A DNA stretch of 36,178 nucleotides from NCBI RefSeq assembly GCF_002723455.1, contig NZ_PDUS01000019.1, positions 34,092 through 70,269 of the forward strand. Direction: 5' to 3'. The translations under genes and the position numbers were made by a program. Numbering within the stretch: the stretch's first letter is position 1; each line of letters starts with the position of its first letter. This DNA is from Pseudoalteromonas sp. 3D05. GTDB lineage: Bacteria > Pseudomonadota > Gammaproteobacteria > Enterobacterales > Alteromonadaceae. Positions 25,292 through 34,363 of the stretch are shown here, in pieces. Below the pieces are notes generated by a model. The model saw nothing but the letters and a program-made list of their open reading frames with translations, did no database searches and was not told the DNA's origin.

Positions 25292-27379
25292 ATGAATGCG
25301 TGCTCAAACGTGTCGCAAACAATCACTTATTTTGCACCAGAGTTAAGTTGGCTGTCATTTAATGACCGAGTGCTTCAAGAAGCAGCTGACGAAAACAACC
25401 CCATTATAGAACGCATGCGCTTTTTGGGGATTTTTTCTAATAATTTAGATGAGTTTTTTAGGGTTCGTGTTGCTGACGTAAAACGCCGAATACTACTAAA
25501 TAAATTACCTGATACGAATTTTGATGAAGATGAGATATTACTTGCTGAAATTCAGCAAAAAGTCCTGCAATTAACCAAAAAATTTAATGCCATTCACCAG
25601 CAAATCCTCTGCGACTTAAATGATCATAACATCCATGTTGATCGCCCAGAGGCACTCAGTGATTTTCATATCAGTTGGTTAAAAACTTTTTTTCATGACA
25701 AAGTTCTTCAGCATATTTCTCCCATCATGCTGGATGAGAATAAAGATTACTCTGATCATATCAACGATACAATGACCTACATCTTTGTCGAAATGCTCAG
25801 TGATAAAAGCCATTATGCGATGCTCGAAGTGCCAACCGATAGAGTCCCTCGGTTTGTAATTTTACCTCCGGAGAAAACGCGTCGTCACAAAACAATTGTA
25901 TTACTCGATGATATAATTTTGTTTTTTATTAATGATGTGTTTAGTAACTTTTTCAGTTTTAACGAAATACAAGGTCACTCAATCAAACTCACCCGTGACG
26001 CTGAGTACAACTTAGACGACGAGCTAGAAGAAGGTATTCTTGATAAAATGTCCAAAGGCTTAAAGCAGCGAATTTATGCCGAGCCAGTTAGGCTGGTATA
26101 CGACCAAGTAATGCCTGAGTCGATGCTTAAAGTGATGAAGAAACGCTTAGGGGTCACCCATCATGATGCCCTTATACCAGGTGGGCGCTATCGGAACTTT
26201 AGGGATTTTATTGGCTTCCCTAATATAGGACGCCAATACCTAGAGAATAAAAGCTTACCCGTTTTACAAAGTAGCTCATTTAATACCCATGCAAGTGTGT
26301 TTGACGCGATTACTCAGCAGGATATATTACTTTACTACCCTTACCATACTTTTAATCACTTACTTGAATATGTACGTCAAGCGGCGTTTGACCCAAAAGT
26401 TACACAAATCAAAGTAAATATTTATCGGGTCGCCAGTAAATCTCGATTAATCTCATCGCTAATTAATGCGGCAAAAAATGGCAAAAAAGTCACCGTTATG
26501 GTGGAGCTAAAAGCACGCTTTGATGAAGAAAATAACATAAAATGGGCAAAGGTATTGAGCGCTGCGGGCATTAAAGTTATTTTTGGCATCCCCGCATTAA
26601 AAGTACACAGTAAATTATGCATTATCCATCGCCGTGAAAAAGGCCAAATTGTAAAGTATACACATATAGGCACCGGCAATTTTCACGAAAAAACAGCTAA
26701 AATTTACACTGACTTTAGTTTGTTTACCAAGCATAGCGGCATTTGTGATGAAAGTGACAGCGTATTTAAATTTATAGAAAACAGCTATAAACCGTTTGTT
26801 TTTGAGCACTTAATGATCTCACCTGTTAATGCGCGAACAGTCCTTAATAAATTGATCTTGCAAGAAGTAACAAATGTCGAGAACGGTAAATCGGGCAAGA
26901 TATCGATTAAAGTCAATAATCTTGTTGATAAAGAACTGATTGATAATTTGTATTTTGCTGCGCGCAAAGGGGTCAAGATTAAAATCATAGTACGTGGTAT
27001 GTGCTCTTTAGTGCCTGGCATTGCAAATTTTAGCGACAATATTCGTGTAATCAGTATTGTCGATCGCTTCCTAGAACACCCTCGAGTCATGATATTTGGT
27101 ACTAAAGGCGAAGAAAAAGTATATATCTCATCAGCAGATTGGATGACACGTAACTTAGATCACCGTGTTGAAGTGGGTGTTCCCATTTATGATGAAAAGT
27201 TAAAACAACTGATTATTGATATTATTGATTTACAATTTAAAGACCGCACAAAAGCACGTATTATTGATAGTGAGCAAAAAAACCTCTATGTCAAACGCGG
27301 TAATCGCAAAAAGATTCGCTCACAAATAGCAATCCATGACCTCTTAAAAAAATGGGAACACAATTACCATAATGAATAA
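25292..27379 (+). CDS. ppk1: Polyphosphate kinase 1
   Basis: 695 residues (E. coli Ppk 688). It reversibly transfers the gamma-phosphate of ATP to polyphosphate at the inner membrane. The N-terminal signature ELSWLSFNDRVLQEA, PGGRYRNFRDF and YYPYHTF match the family. The two catalytic histidines are present: His439 in LKVHSKL (the phosphorylated residue) and His596 in FLEHPRV, with ARFDEENNIKW and SSADWMTRN conserved. ATG at 25292 follows AAGGA; an ATG at 25285 is in another frame. It overlaps ppx by 8 bp. Confidence 0.97.
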   Translation: MNACSNVSQTITYFAPELSWLSFNDRVLQEAADENNPIIERMRFLGIFSNNLDEFFRVRVADVKRRILLNKLPDTNFDEDEILLAEIQQKVLQLTKKFNAIHQQILCDLNDHNIHVDRPEALSDFHISWLKTFFHDKVLQHISPIMLDENKDYSDHINDTMTYIFVEMLSDKSHYAMLEVPTDRVPRFVILPPEKTRRHKTIVLLDDIILFFINDVFSNFFSFNEIQGHSIKLTRDAEYNLDDELEEGILDKMSKGLKQRIYAEPVRLVYDQVMPESMLKVMKKRLGVTHHDALIPGGRYRNFRDFIGFPNIGRQYLENKSLPVLQSSSFNTHASVFDAITQQDILLYYPYHTFNHLLEYVRQAAFDPKVTQIKVNIYRVASKSRLISSLINAAKNGKKVTVMVELKARFDEENNIKWAKVLSAAGIKVIFGIPALKVHSKLCIIHRREKGQIVKYTHIGTGNFHEKTAKIYTDFSLFTKHSGICDESDSVFKFIENSYKPFVFEHLMISPVNARTVLNKLILQEVTNVENGKSGKISIKVNNLVDKELIDNLYFAARKGVKIKIIVRGMCSLVPGIANFSDNIRVISIVDRFLEHPRVMIFGTKGEEKVYISSADWMTRNLDHRVEVGVPIYDEKLKQLIIDIIDLQFKDRTKARIIDSEQKNLYVKRGNRKKIRSQIAIHDLLKKWEHNYHNE

Positions 27380-28859
27380 TTACCCTTCAATTGCTGCCGT
27401 TGATTTAGGCTCAAATAGTTTTCACTTAGTGGTAGCAAGAGAAGTGGATGGCTCTTTGCAGATTCTTCATAAAGAGAAACAGCGCGTATATTTGGCTGAT
27501 GGATTGGATGATAAGCACCAACTTAGTCAAGCTGCGACCGAGCGGGCTTTAGCCGTATTGAAACAGTTCGCCACTACATTACAGGACTTCCCTGCGAGTA
27601 ATGTAAAAATAGCCGCAACATATACCCTTAGGCGCGCCAAGAACATTAATGCATTTTTAACACAAGCAAGTAAGGTATTTCCTTATCATATTGATGTTAT
27701 ATCAGGGCAGGAAGAGGCACGTTTAATTTACCAAGGCGTGGCTCATTATATCCATCATGATGAAAATCGCTTAGTTGTCGATATTGGTGGTGGCAGTACA
27801 GAACTAATAATTGGCAAACATTTTGAACACTCATTGCTCAGTAGCCGTAATATGGGGTGTGTTAGTTGTAGTAAGCAGTTCTTTGCTGATGGGATCATTA
27901 ATGGAAAACGCTTCAATAAAGCGCAAATCAGAGCAGAGCAAGAGCTTGAGGTTATTTATGCCAGCTATATGAGTGCAGGCTGGGACGCGGTGGTCGGTAC
28001 CTCAGGAACAATTAAGTCGATTCTTGCAATGATTATTGCAAATGATCCACAACAAAAAACCATTACCCTAGAGCGCCTACTTGAATTAAAAACGCAGTTT
28101 ATCGCAGCTAAAACGATTGATAACTTACTTATCACGGGATTAAGCCCTGAGCGCCAAGCCAGTATTTGCGGCGGGTTGGCTATTTTAATCGCTATTTTTA
28201 AGTTATTTAGTATCGACGAAATGGATTACAGTGACTTCTCATTGCGTGAAGGGCTACTTCATGAAATGCAGCAAAAGTTAGCACTAAAAGACATTCGTAC
28301 CAATACAATCGCTAACTTAAGCGAAAGAAATGCTATTGATAAAGTACACGCTGGGCGAGTCGCAAACACCGCGGACTGGCTTTTTATTCAAGTGCAAAAA
28401 GAGTGGCAATTGGACTCACTGGATAACCATCAATTACTTGTTTGGGCTGCGCAATTGCATGAAATAGGCTTAAGTATTAACTCATCGGGCCTACATAAGC
28501 ACAGTGCCTACGTCGTTGAAAATAGTCAGCTGCCTGGCTTCACACAACAACAACAAACATTGCTGAGTTGTTTGATACGTTTTTATCGTAAAAAGATTCG
28601 CTTAGAAGCATTTCCTCAACTTCTCTCGTTACCCCATTTTCAGATATTACAACTCATAGTTTTACTCAGATTAGCGGTATTATTAAATCAAAAGCGCCTA
28701 AGTGATCAACACCAAGATTTGGCGGTAACCGTGAAGGGAAACAGTATGTTATTGCAATTCCCTGTGGGGTGGCTAAGCGAACAAACCTTGCTATTAGCTG
28801 ACCTACAACAAGAGCAAAAATACTTAAAGAAAGTCGGATTTTTAATCGACTTTGTTTGA
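27372..28859 (+). CDS. ppx: Exopolyphosphatase (Ppx/GppA family)
   Basis: 495 residues. It removes phosphate from polyphosphate chain ends and may act on pppGpp. The ASKHA fold shows AAVDLGSNSFHLVV near the start, SGQEEARLIYQG with the catalytic Glu, and VVDIGGGSTELIIG. The C-terminal half is helical and HD-like (VHAGRVANTADWLF, LHEIGLSIN), as in E. coli Ppx. The start ATG overlaps the ppk stop by 8 bp (ATGAATAA), indicating translational coupling. Ppx rather than GppA is chosen because of the ppk partner. Confidence 0.95.
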   Translation: MNNYPSIAAVDLGSNSFHLVVAREVDGSLQILHKEKQRVYLADGLDDKHQLSQAATERALAVLKQFATTLQDFPASNVKIAATYTLRRAKNINAFLTQASKVFPYHIDVISGQEEARLIYQGVAHYIHHDENRLVVDIGGGSTELIIGKHFEHSLLSSRNMGCVSCSKQFFADGIINGKRFNKAQIRAEQELEVIYASYMSAGWDAVVGTSGTIKSILAMIIANDPQQKTITLERLLELKTQFIAAKTIDNLLITGLSPERQASICGGLAILIAIFKLFSIDEMDYSDFSLREGLLHEMQQKLALKDIRTNTIANLSERNAIDKVHAGRVANTADWLFIQVQKEWQLDSLDNHQLLVWAAQLHEIGLSINSSGLHKHSAYVVENSQLPGFTQQQQTLLSCLIRFYRKKIRLEAFPQLLSLPHFQILQLIVLLRLAVLLNQKRLSDQHQDLAVTVKGNSMLLQFPVGWLSEQTLLLADLQQEQKYLKKVGFLIDFV

Positions 28860-28869
28860 ATGAAATAAC

Positions 28870-28900
28870 ACGGGTAGTCAGTGCTACCCGTATATTTTTT
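28870..28900 (+). terminator. Intrinsic terminator of ppk-ppx
   Basis: ACGGGTAG-TCAGTG-CTACCCGT (28870-28891) followed by ATATTTTTT, beginning 11 bp after the ppx stop. The T-run overlaps the end of the convergent gene. Confidence 0.85.
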
Positions 28901-29354
28901 ACATATCCATATGACGATTTGAGCTTTGCATCATTTGTTTGATACCTTGCTGCTCAAGCTCTAATAACTGCGCTATTTTTTCTTTACCGTTTTCTGTTTT
29001 AGCTCGAGACAATAAGTACTCATATAACTCAATCACCGCTTGGTGTTGCTCCGTTAAATATGCCTGAATAACGTGCTCATCGACCTGTTTACCTTGATCA
29101 AGATCGTTAAATGTTAGCAACTCTGGATTTTTAGCGAAATACTCATAACAGTATGTATCGAGTGTATTAATTTCAGTGATCACTTTAAAACCAACCAAAT
29201 CCTCGGCTAATTTTTTTTCATACTCCAAATAATACTCAACCAACATTTGATTATGTTCATCAAGGCTGCCTTTCACACTATGGAAGTTTGCTGCCATCTG
29301 GGTGTGAAAAAGTATCGTCCAATCGTACACTTCTTGTATCGTTTTAACTTGCAT
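28899..29354 (-). CDS. Unrecognised helical protein, possibly ferritin-like
   Basis: 151 residues, predicted nearly all helix and rich in Glu, Gln and His, with no signal peptide. Segments such as 'SLDEHNQMLVEYYLEYEKKL' and 'YLTEQHQAVIELYEYLLS' place Glu and His one helical turn apart, as in ferritin-like or rubrerythrin-like four-helix bundles, but I cannot match a named family. Possible roles are metal binding or a stress protein. ATG at 29354 follows AAGGAA; seven extra upstream residues are less likely. It is on the cus strand but 162 bp from cusA and has a sigma-54-like promoter of its own. Confidence 0.6.
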   Translation of the reverse strand: MQVKTIQEVYDWTILFHTQMAANFHSVKGSLDEHNQMLVEYYLEYEKKLAEDLVGFKVITEINTLDTYCYEYFAKNPELLTFNDLDQGKQVDEHVIQAYLTEQHQAVIELYEYLLSRAKTENGKEKIAQLLELEQQGIKQMMQSSNRHMDM

Positions 29355-29391
29355 GTGTATTCCTTTTTTACTCACGTGATGGATAACTCAG

Positions 29392-29407
29392 TGCGGGTTT
29401 TGTGCCA
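29392..29407 (-). promoter_or_regulatory. Sigma-54-like -24/-12 promoter
   Basis: On the minus strand TGGCACAAAACCCGCA fits the sigma-54 pattern TGGCAC-N5-TTGCA at 10 of 12 fixed bases, with GG and GC exactly 10 bp apart. It lies about 40 bp before the ATG at 29354. An enhancer-binding site was not identified. Confidence 0.45.
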
Positions 29408-29516
29408 AAACATTTAATCCTTTTAAATCAACCATGAATACGGGTGGCGTGATATACAAAGCACTTTTTAAGGGTACAAGTTACACACCACCAGTAAAAG
29501 TTATAGACCGTTTAAA

Positions 29517-32500
29517 TCACTTCAGTGATTGCTTTCGCCACAGTAAATATACGCTAGGTAATACCAATAGTGTCAACACTATCGCGCTAAACATGCCACC
29601 GACCATAGGCGCTGCAATACGGCTCATTACTTCGCTGCCTGTTCCAGTGCCGTAGAGCACAGGCAGTAAACCGATGATAATAGTGGCGACTGTCATCATT
29701 ACTGGGCGTACTCGCAGGCCTGCGCCTTCGATAATAGCTTGTTTAAGCTCAATAAAGCTAAGTGCTCTACCAGCTTGTTGTGCTTGCGCGCACTTTTCAT
29801 TGTAAGCTTGGTTTAAGTACACCAACATGATCACCCCAATTTCAACCGCGACCCCAGCAAGGGCAATAAAGCCCACACCCACGGCAACTGAGAAATTAAA
29901 GCCTTCTATGTACATAAGCCAGATCCCCCCAATCATTGCCAAGGGTAGAGTAGCCATAATTATTACCACTTCTACAAAGCTTCGAAAGTTGAGGTACAAC
30001 AGCACAATAATAATCGCTAAGGTCAGTGGTAATATATAGGCAAGCTTATCTTTAGCACGCTCCATGTACTCATATTGCCCTGCCCACGTTATTGAGTAAC
30101 CCGGTGGCAACACTAATTGCTCGTCGAGCACTTGGCGCGCATTGTCTACATAACTGCCAATATCAATGCCATCAATATCGATAAAGCTCCAACCGTTTAA
30201 ACGAGCGTTTTCACTTTTAATACCTGGTGGGCCGTCTTCAATAAACACATCGGCCACATCGGCAAGTGCTATTCTTTGCCCTGTTGGGGTTACAATTGGC
30301 AATAACATGAGGGCTTCTGGCGAATCGCGATAATCCTGCGGATAACGCAAGTTCACCGAGTAACGCTCTTGCCCTTCAACCGTTTGCGTGACATTCATGC
30401 CGCCAATAGCGGTAGCAACCACTTGCTGTACGTCAGCAATGTTTAAACTGTAACGGGCTGCTTTTTCACGATTGATATCTACCTTGATATAACGTCCACC
30501 AGCTACTCGCTCTGAGTAAACGGAAGCCGTGCCGGGCAAGTCTTTAAGTAAGACTTCTATCTGCTGGCCAATTTTTTGAATTTCATTCAAGTTTGGCCCT
30601 GCGACTTTAATGCCTACCGGCGTTTTAATCCCGGTTGCCAGCATATCGATACGGGTTTTGATTGGCATAACCCACGCATTTGTCAGGCCTGGAAACTTCA
30701 CTAAGCCATCGAGCTCTTTTTTCAATTTAGCTAAGGTCATGCCTTCGCGCCATTGATCTTTTGGCTTGAGCTGAATAAAGGTTTCAATCATGGTTAGTGG
30801 TGCAGGATCGGTGGCGGTTTCTGCGCGCCCGACTTTACCAAATACTGTTAGCACCTCTGGTACTGTGGCTATAAGCTTATCGGTTTGCTGTAAAATCTCA
30901 CGCGCTTTACCAATCGACAAACCTGGGTAAGTGGTGGGCATATACATTAAATCGCCTTCATCCAGCGGCGGAATAAACTCACTGCCAATTTTATTCACTG
31001 GGTAAAAACCAATAATGGCGACTACCAGTGCTAACAACAAGGTCATTTTAGGGAACCGTAAGACGAGATTCAGTAATGGTTTATAGGTGTTAACCAGTAA
31101 TCGATTAACCGGATTTTTCTGCTCTGAAATGACTTTGCCACGAATAAAGTAGCCCATCAAAACAGGCACTAAAGTGATTGCTAAACCCGCAGATGCTGCC
31201 ATGGCATAGGTTTTGGTGTACGCAAGCGGGGAAAACATACGACCCTCTTGCGCTTCTAAAATAAACACCGGCATAAAACTTACGGTAATAATCAATAAAC
31301 TAAAAAATAGTGCGGGACCGACTTCACTGGCCGCATCGGTGACCACTTGCCAGCGGTTTTCGTCAGTTAATGGTTTTTTTTCCATATGCTTATGCATGTT
31401 TTCAATCATGACGATTGCGCCATCAGTCATCGTGCCTATGGCAATCGCAATACCGCCGAGCGACATAATATTAGCGTTAATGCCTTGCCAATACATGATG
31501 ATAAACGCCGTTAAAATTCCCAAAGGTAAAGTAACAATAGCCACCAAGGATGAGCGCACATGAAACAAAAAAACGACACAGATCAGAGCTACTACAACTA
31601 GCTCTTCGACTAGCTTGCTACTAAGGTTATCTACGGCATTTTTGATCAAATTTGAACGGTCATACACAGGCACTATTTCAACGCCTTCTGGCAGGCCTTT
31701 TTTTAGAGACTCGAGCTTTGCTTTTACCAGCTCTATGGTTTTTTGTGCGTTTTCGCCATAGCGCATTACCACTACGCCACCCGCGACTTCGCCCTCGCCG
31801 TTTAACTCTGCAATACCACGGCGCATTTGTGGGCCGAGGCGAATGTCGGCTACATCGCGTAATTGCAGTGGTGTGCCGTTGGCGTTAACACCCAGTGGAA
31901 TGGCTTCTAAATCAGCCACGCTTTTTATATAACCCGAGCTGGTTACCATGTATTCAGCTTCGGCCATTTCTACTACCGAGGCGCCCATTTCTTGGTTGCC
32001 TTGCTTTATGGCCGTTTGAATTAAACTAAGCGGAATACCATAAGCCCGCAGTTTATCTGGCTCTACATTAACTTGGTATTGTTTAACCATACCGCCCACC
32101 GAAGCCACTTCTGATACCCCTGGGACGGTTTGTAATTCAAACTTCAAAAACCAATCTTGTAAACTACGTAACTGGCTAATGTCATGCTGATTAGTTTTAT
32201 CTACCAGCGCGTATAAATAAATCCAACCAACACCGGTGGCATCTGGGCCAAGCTCTGCGGTTGCGGCATCAGGTAAACGGCTAGCAACTTGGCTTAAATA
32301 TTCTTGTACTCGGCTTCGTGCCCAATAAAGATCAGTGTTTTCGTCAAAAATGACATACACGTAGGAGTCACCAAAAAATGAAAAGCCCCGTACTGTTTTC
32401 GCCCCAGGTACTGAAAGCATGGCAGTGGTCAGCGGAAAAGTAACCTGATCTTGCACTACTTGTGGCGCTTGTCCAGGGTAGGAGGTTTTTACAATCACCT

Positions 32501-32636
32501 GCACATCTGATAAATCGGGCAAAGCATCAACTGGAGTATTTTTTACCGCAAATAAGCCACCTCCAATCAATATTGCTGTTAATAACAAGACAAAAAAGCG
32601 ATTAGTAACGGACCAACGAATAACTGCTGCTATCAT
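29517..32636 (-). CDS. cusA: CusA-like Cu(I)/Ag(I) RND efflux pump
   Basis: 1039 residues (E. coli CusA 1047), with twelve membrane segments and two large periplasmic loops as in heavy-metal RND pumps. The three methionines that bind Cu(I)/Ag(I) in CusA are present in context: LMYMPTT, PLTMIET and RIDMLATGI. The membrane segment GTMTDGAIVMIEN carries the charged residues of proton relay. This supports Cu/Ag rather than Zn/Co/Cd specificity. ATG at 32636 follows GGGGG, 8 bp after the cusB stop. It works with the adaptor and the outer-membrane channel encoded just upstream. Confidence 0.93.
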   Translation of the reverse strand: MIAAVIRWSVTNRFFVLLLTAILIGGGLFAVKNTPVDALPDLSDVQVIVKTSYPGQAPQVVQDQVTFPLTTAMLSVPGAKTVRGFSFFGDSYVYVIFDENTDLYWARSRVQEYLSQVASRLPDAATAELGPDATGVGWIYLYALVDKTNQHDISQLRSLQDWFLKFELQTVPGVSEVASVGGMVKQYQVNVEPDKLRAYGIPLSLIQTAIKQGNQEMGASVVEMAEAEYMVTSSGYIKSVADLEAIPLGVNANGTPLQLRDVADIRLGPQMRRGIAELNGEGEVAGGVVVMRYGENAQKTIELVKAKLESLKKGLPEGVEIVPVYDRSNLIKNAVDNLSSKLVEELVVVALICVVFLFHVRSSLVAIVTLPLGILTAFIIMYWQGINANIMSLGGIAIAIGTMTDGAIVMIENMHKHMEKKPLTDENRWQVVTDAASEVGPALFFSLLIITVSFMPVFILEAQEGRMFSPLAYTKTYAMAASAGLAITLVPVLMGYFIRGKVISEQKNPVNRLLVNTYKPLLNLVLRFPKMTLLLALVVAIIGFYPVNKIGSEFIPPLDEGDLMYMPTTYPGLSIGKAREILQQTDKLIATVPEVLTVFGKVGRAETATDPAPLTMIETFIQLKPKDQWREGMTLAKLKKELDGLVKFPGLTNAWVMPIKTRIDMLATGIKTPVGIKVAGPNLNEIQKIGQQIEVLLKDLPGTASVYSERVAGGRYIKVDINREKAARYSLNIADVQQVVATAIGGMNVTQTVEGQERYSVNLRYPQDYRDSPEALMLLPIVTPTGQRIALADVADVFIEDGPPGIKSENARLNGWSFIDIDGIDIGSYVDNARQVLDEQLVLPPGYSITWAGQYEYMERAKDKLAYILPLTLAIIIVLLYLNFRSFVEVVIIMATLPLAMIGGIWLMYIEGFNFSVAVGVGFIALAGVAVEIGVIMLVYLNQAYNEKCAQAQQAGRALSFIELKQAIIEGAGLRVRPVMMTVATIIIGLLPVLYGTGTGSEVMSRIAAPMVGGMFSAIVLTLLVLPSVYLLWRKQSLK

Positions 32637-32644
32637 AATGCCCC

Positions 32645-34363
32645 CTAGTGACCACTGTGTGATTGCATGCTTGATACAGTATCAATACGCTGGATGACAA
32701 ATTCACCGTCTTGCACACTGAAGGTAAATGTCAGCTTTTGCTGCACTGCAAGGTGACTTAAATCAACACTTTCAGCAAATGTAAAGTCCATAGTGGCAGG
32801 ACCTCGATTCCATTTTTTAATTGCGCCACGACTGATATTGGCAATTCGTTTGTCTTTATCAATAGTATTGATACTGCCTGTTACCGTAGCCATGCTGTCA
32901 GCTTCATCCATCATATGAGTTGAATCCATTATATGAATAGCGCTTATCAGATAACTGTTATCCGCTTTTTTTGTTAGCTCAAAATGCAAAGCTTGCCCTG
33001 CTTGCAACGCCTTAAAATCAACGCTATCGGCAACGGTAAAGTCCATGGTCATACTAGGCCAATCTAATTCATCCATTGGTTCATGGCTAATATTCACCAT
33101 ACGATGATCTGCCATAACACTATTCACCACGCCTTTCCCCCATACGCTGGTGATAGCTGCTGGTGTTTGCATACGTTTAAAATCGGAGCTTTTGCTTGAT
33201 TCAGAGTCCAACAAAAATTGTGCTGAGATGACGACTTCATCATCGGCATTAATACCCGCCAAGATAACCGTGTTATCACTATCGCTGCGACCAAGTTCTA
33301 CTGCCACTGATTTAAAGCGACCTTCACCTAGAGCCACTACCACCCGGTCTTGCGAGCCGGTCCGAATAACAGCTTCTTTTGGCACAATAAGTTGTTGTTC
33401 AGCGTTAGCATTAATGGTCACCTGCGCAAACATATTTGGCTTTAGTTGATGATCTTGATTGTTAAAGCGCAAGCGCACTCGTAATGTACGGTTTTTAGCA
33501 TCCAGCGTTGGGTAAATATAATCAACTCGACCTCGCCAACTTTGCCCTGCGATATAGTCAAGTGTCATGGTAACCGGTAAACCCACTTTTATAAGCTGCG
33601 CTTGGCGCTCGAATACTTCAGCCTCGACCCACACTTCATCGAGTTGACCAATGCTCATCATTGAAGTACCGGGTTTCACATAAAAACCTTCACGGATATT
33701 AAGTTCATTCATTACACCGCTTTGTCGGGCGTAAAAGGTAATATTTTGCATCACTTTTTTATTTGCTTGTAAACGCTCAACAAAACCGTCTGACACATTC
33801 AATGCCTTTAAGCGTGCTTTGGCTGCGCGAATAAGTACGGAATTATTGCGATTCACGGCCAATACAAACTCTTCTTGTGCGTTTACCAGTTGCGGTGAAT
33901 ATAAGGTATACAGCGGTTCACCTTTTTCAACCTTATCGCCAGCAGCTTTAACGTACAAAGTTTCTATCCAGCCTTCAACACGCGGGTGAATATGTACTAA
34001 TTGATCTTGATTAAATTGTACGTAGCCCACTGTTCTCACTTCACTTTGCAATGCTTTAAGCTGTACTTTTGCGGTTCTAACGCCAAGGTTATTAACCACT
34101 GTAGGAGATATTGTTACTGTACCGGGGCCGTCTTGGTCATTGCTCTCACTCTCAGCATAAACAGGCACTAGCTCCATGCCCATGGGAGAAAGGCCCGGTT
34201 CATCACGGCGATAATTACTATCCATAGGTGCAACCCAATACAGGGGGCGTTGTTCTGATTTAACCGTTACAGAATCTCTTGAGTGATCCGTAATAACAAA
34301 GCCAATTGAGGCAATACCTATCCCGAATAATACTGCTATAAGCAGTTTTAAATTAATGTTCAT
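32645..34363 (-). CDS. cusB: CusB-like adaptor with two C-terminal CusF-like domains
   Basis: 572 residues. An N-terminal membrane anchor (about 6-22) leads to a heavy-metal-binding segment (YWVAPMDSNYRRDEPGLSPM, here without the usual Cys) and a membrane-fusion (HlyD-like) body. Two CusF-like beta-barrel domains follow. The first (about 400-475) keeps all four copper ligands at the spacing of E. coli CusF: His427, Trp435, Met438 and Met440. The second (about 490-560) has Arg512, Arg520 and Ala523 in place of His, Trp and Met and keeps only Met525. ATG at 34363 follows AGGAG; the upstream in-frame TTG at 34378 is less likely. Its start overlaps cusC by 11 bp. Confidence 0.9.
   Translation of the reverse strand: MNINLKLLIAVLFGIGIASIGFVITDHSRDSVTVKSEQRPLYWVAPMDSNYRRDEPGLSPMGMELVPVYAESESNDQDGPGTVTISPTVVNNLGVRTAKVQLKALQSEVRTVGYVQFNQDQLVHIHPRVEGWIETLYVKAAGDKVEKGEPLYTLYSPQLVNAQEEFVLAVNRNNSVLIRAAKARLKALNVSDGFVERLQANKKVMQNITFYARQSGVMNELNIREGFYVKPGTSMMSIGQLDEVWVEAEVFERQAQLIKVGLPVTMTLDYIAGQSWRGRVDYIYPTLDAKNRTLRVRLRFNNQDHQLKPNMFAQVTINANAEQQLIVPKEAVIRTGSQDRVVVALGEGRFKSVAVELGRSDSDNTVILAGINADDEVVISAQFLLDSESSKSSDFKRMQTPAAITSVWGKGVVNSVMADHRMVNISHEPMDELDWPSMTMDFTVADSVDFKALQAGQALHFELTKKADNSYLISAIHIMDSTHMMDEADSMATVTGSINTIDKDKRIANISRGAIKKWNRGPATMDFTFAESVDLSHLAVQQKLTFTFSVQDGEFVIQRIDTVSSMQSHSGH

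Noticed and set aside
29515..29530. Terminator at the end of cusA (AATCACT-TC-AGTGATT)
   Set aside because: The 2-base loop is too tight and no T-run follows on the minus strand.
29434..29655. A 73-codon open frame on the plus strand overlapping the 3' end of cusA
   Set aside because: More than half of it is antisense to the conserved CusA C-terminus, and its start lacks a good ribosome-binding site.
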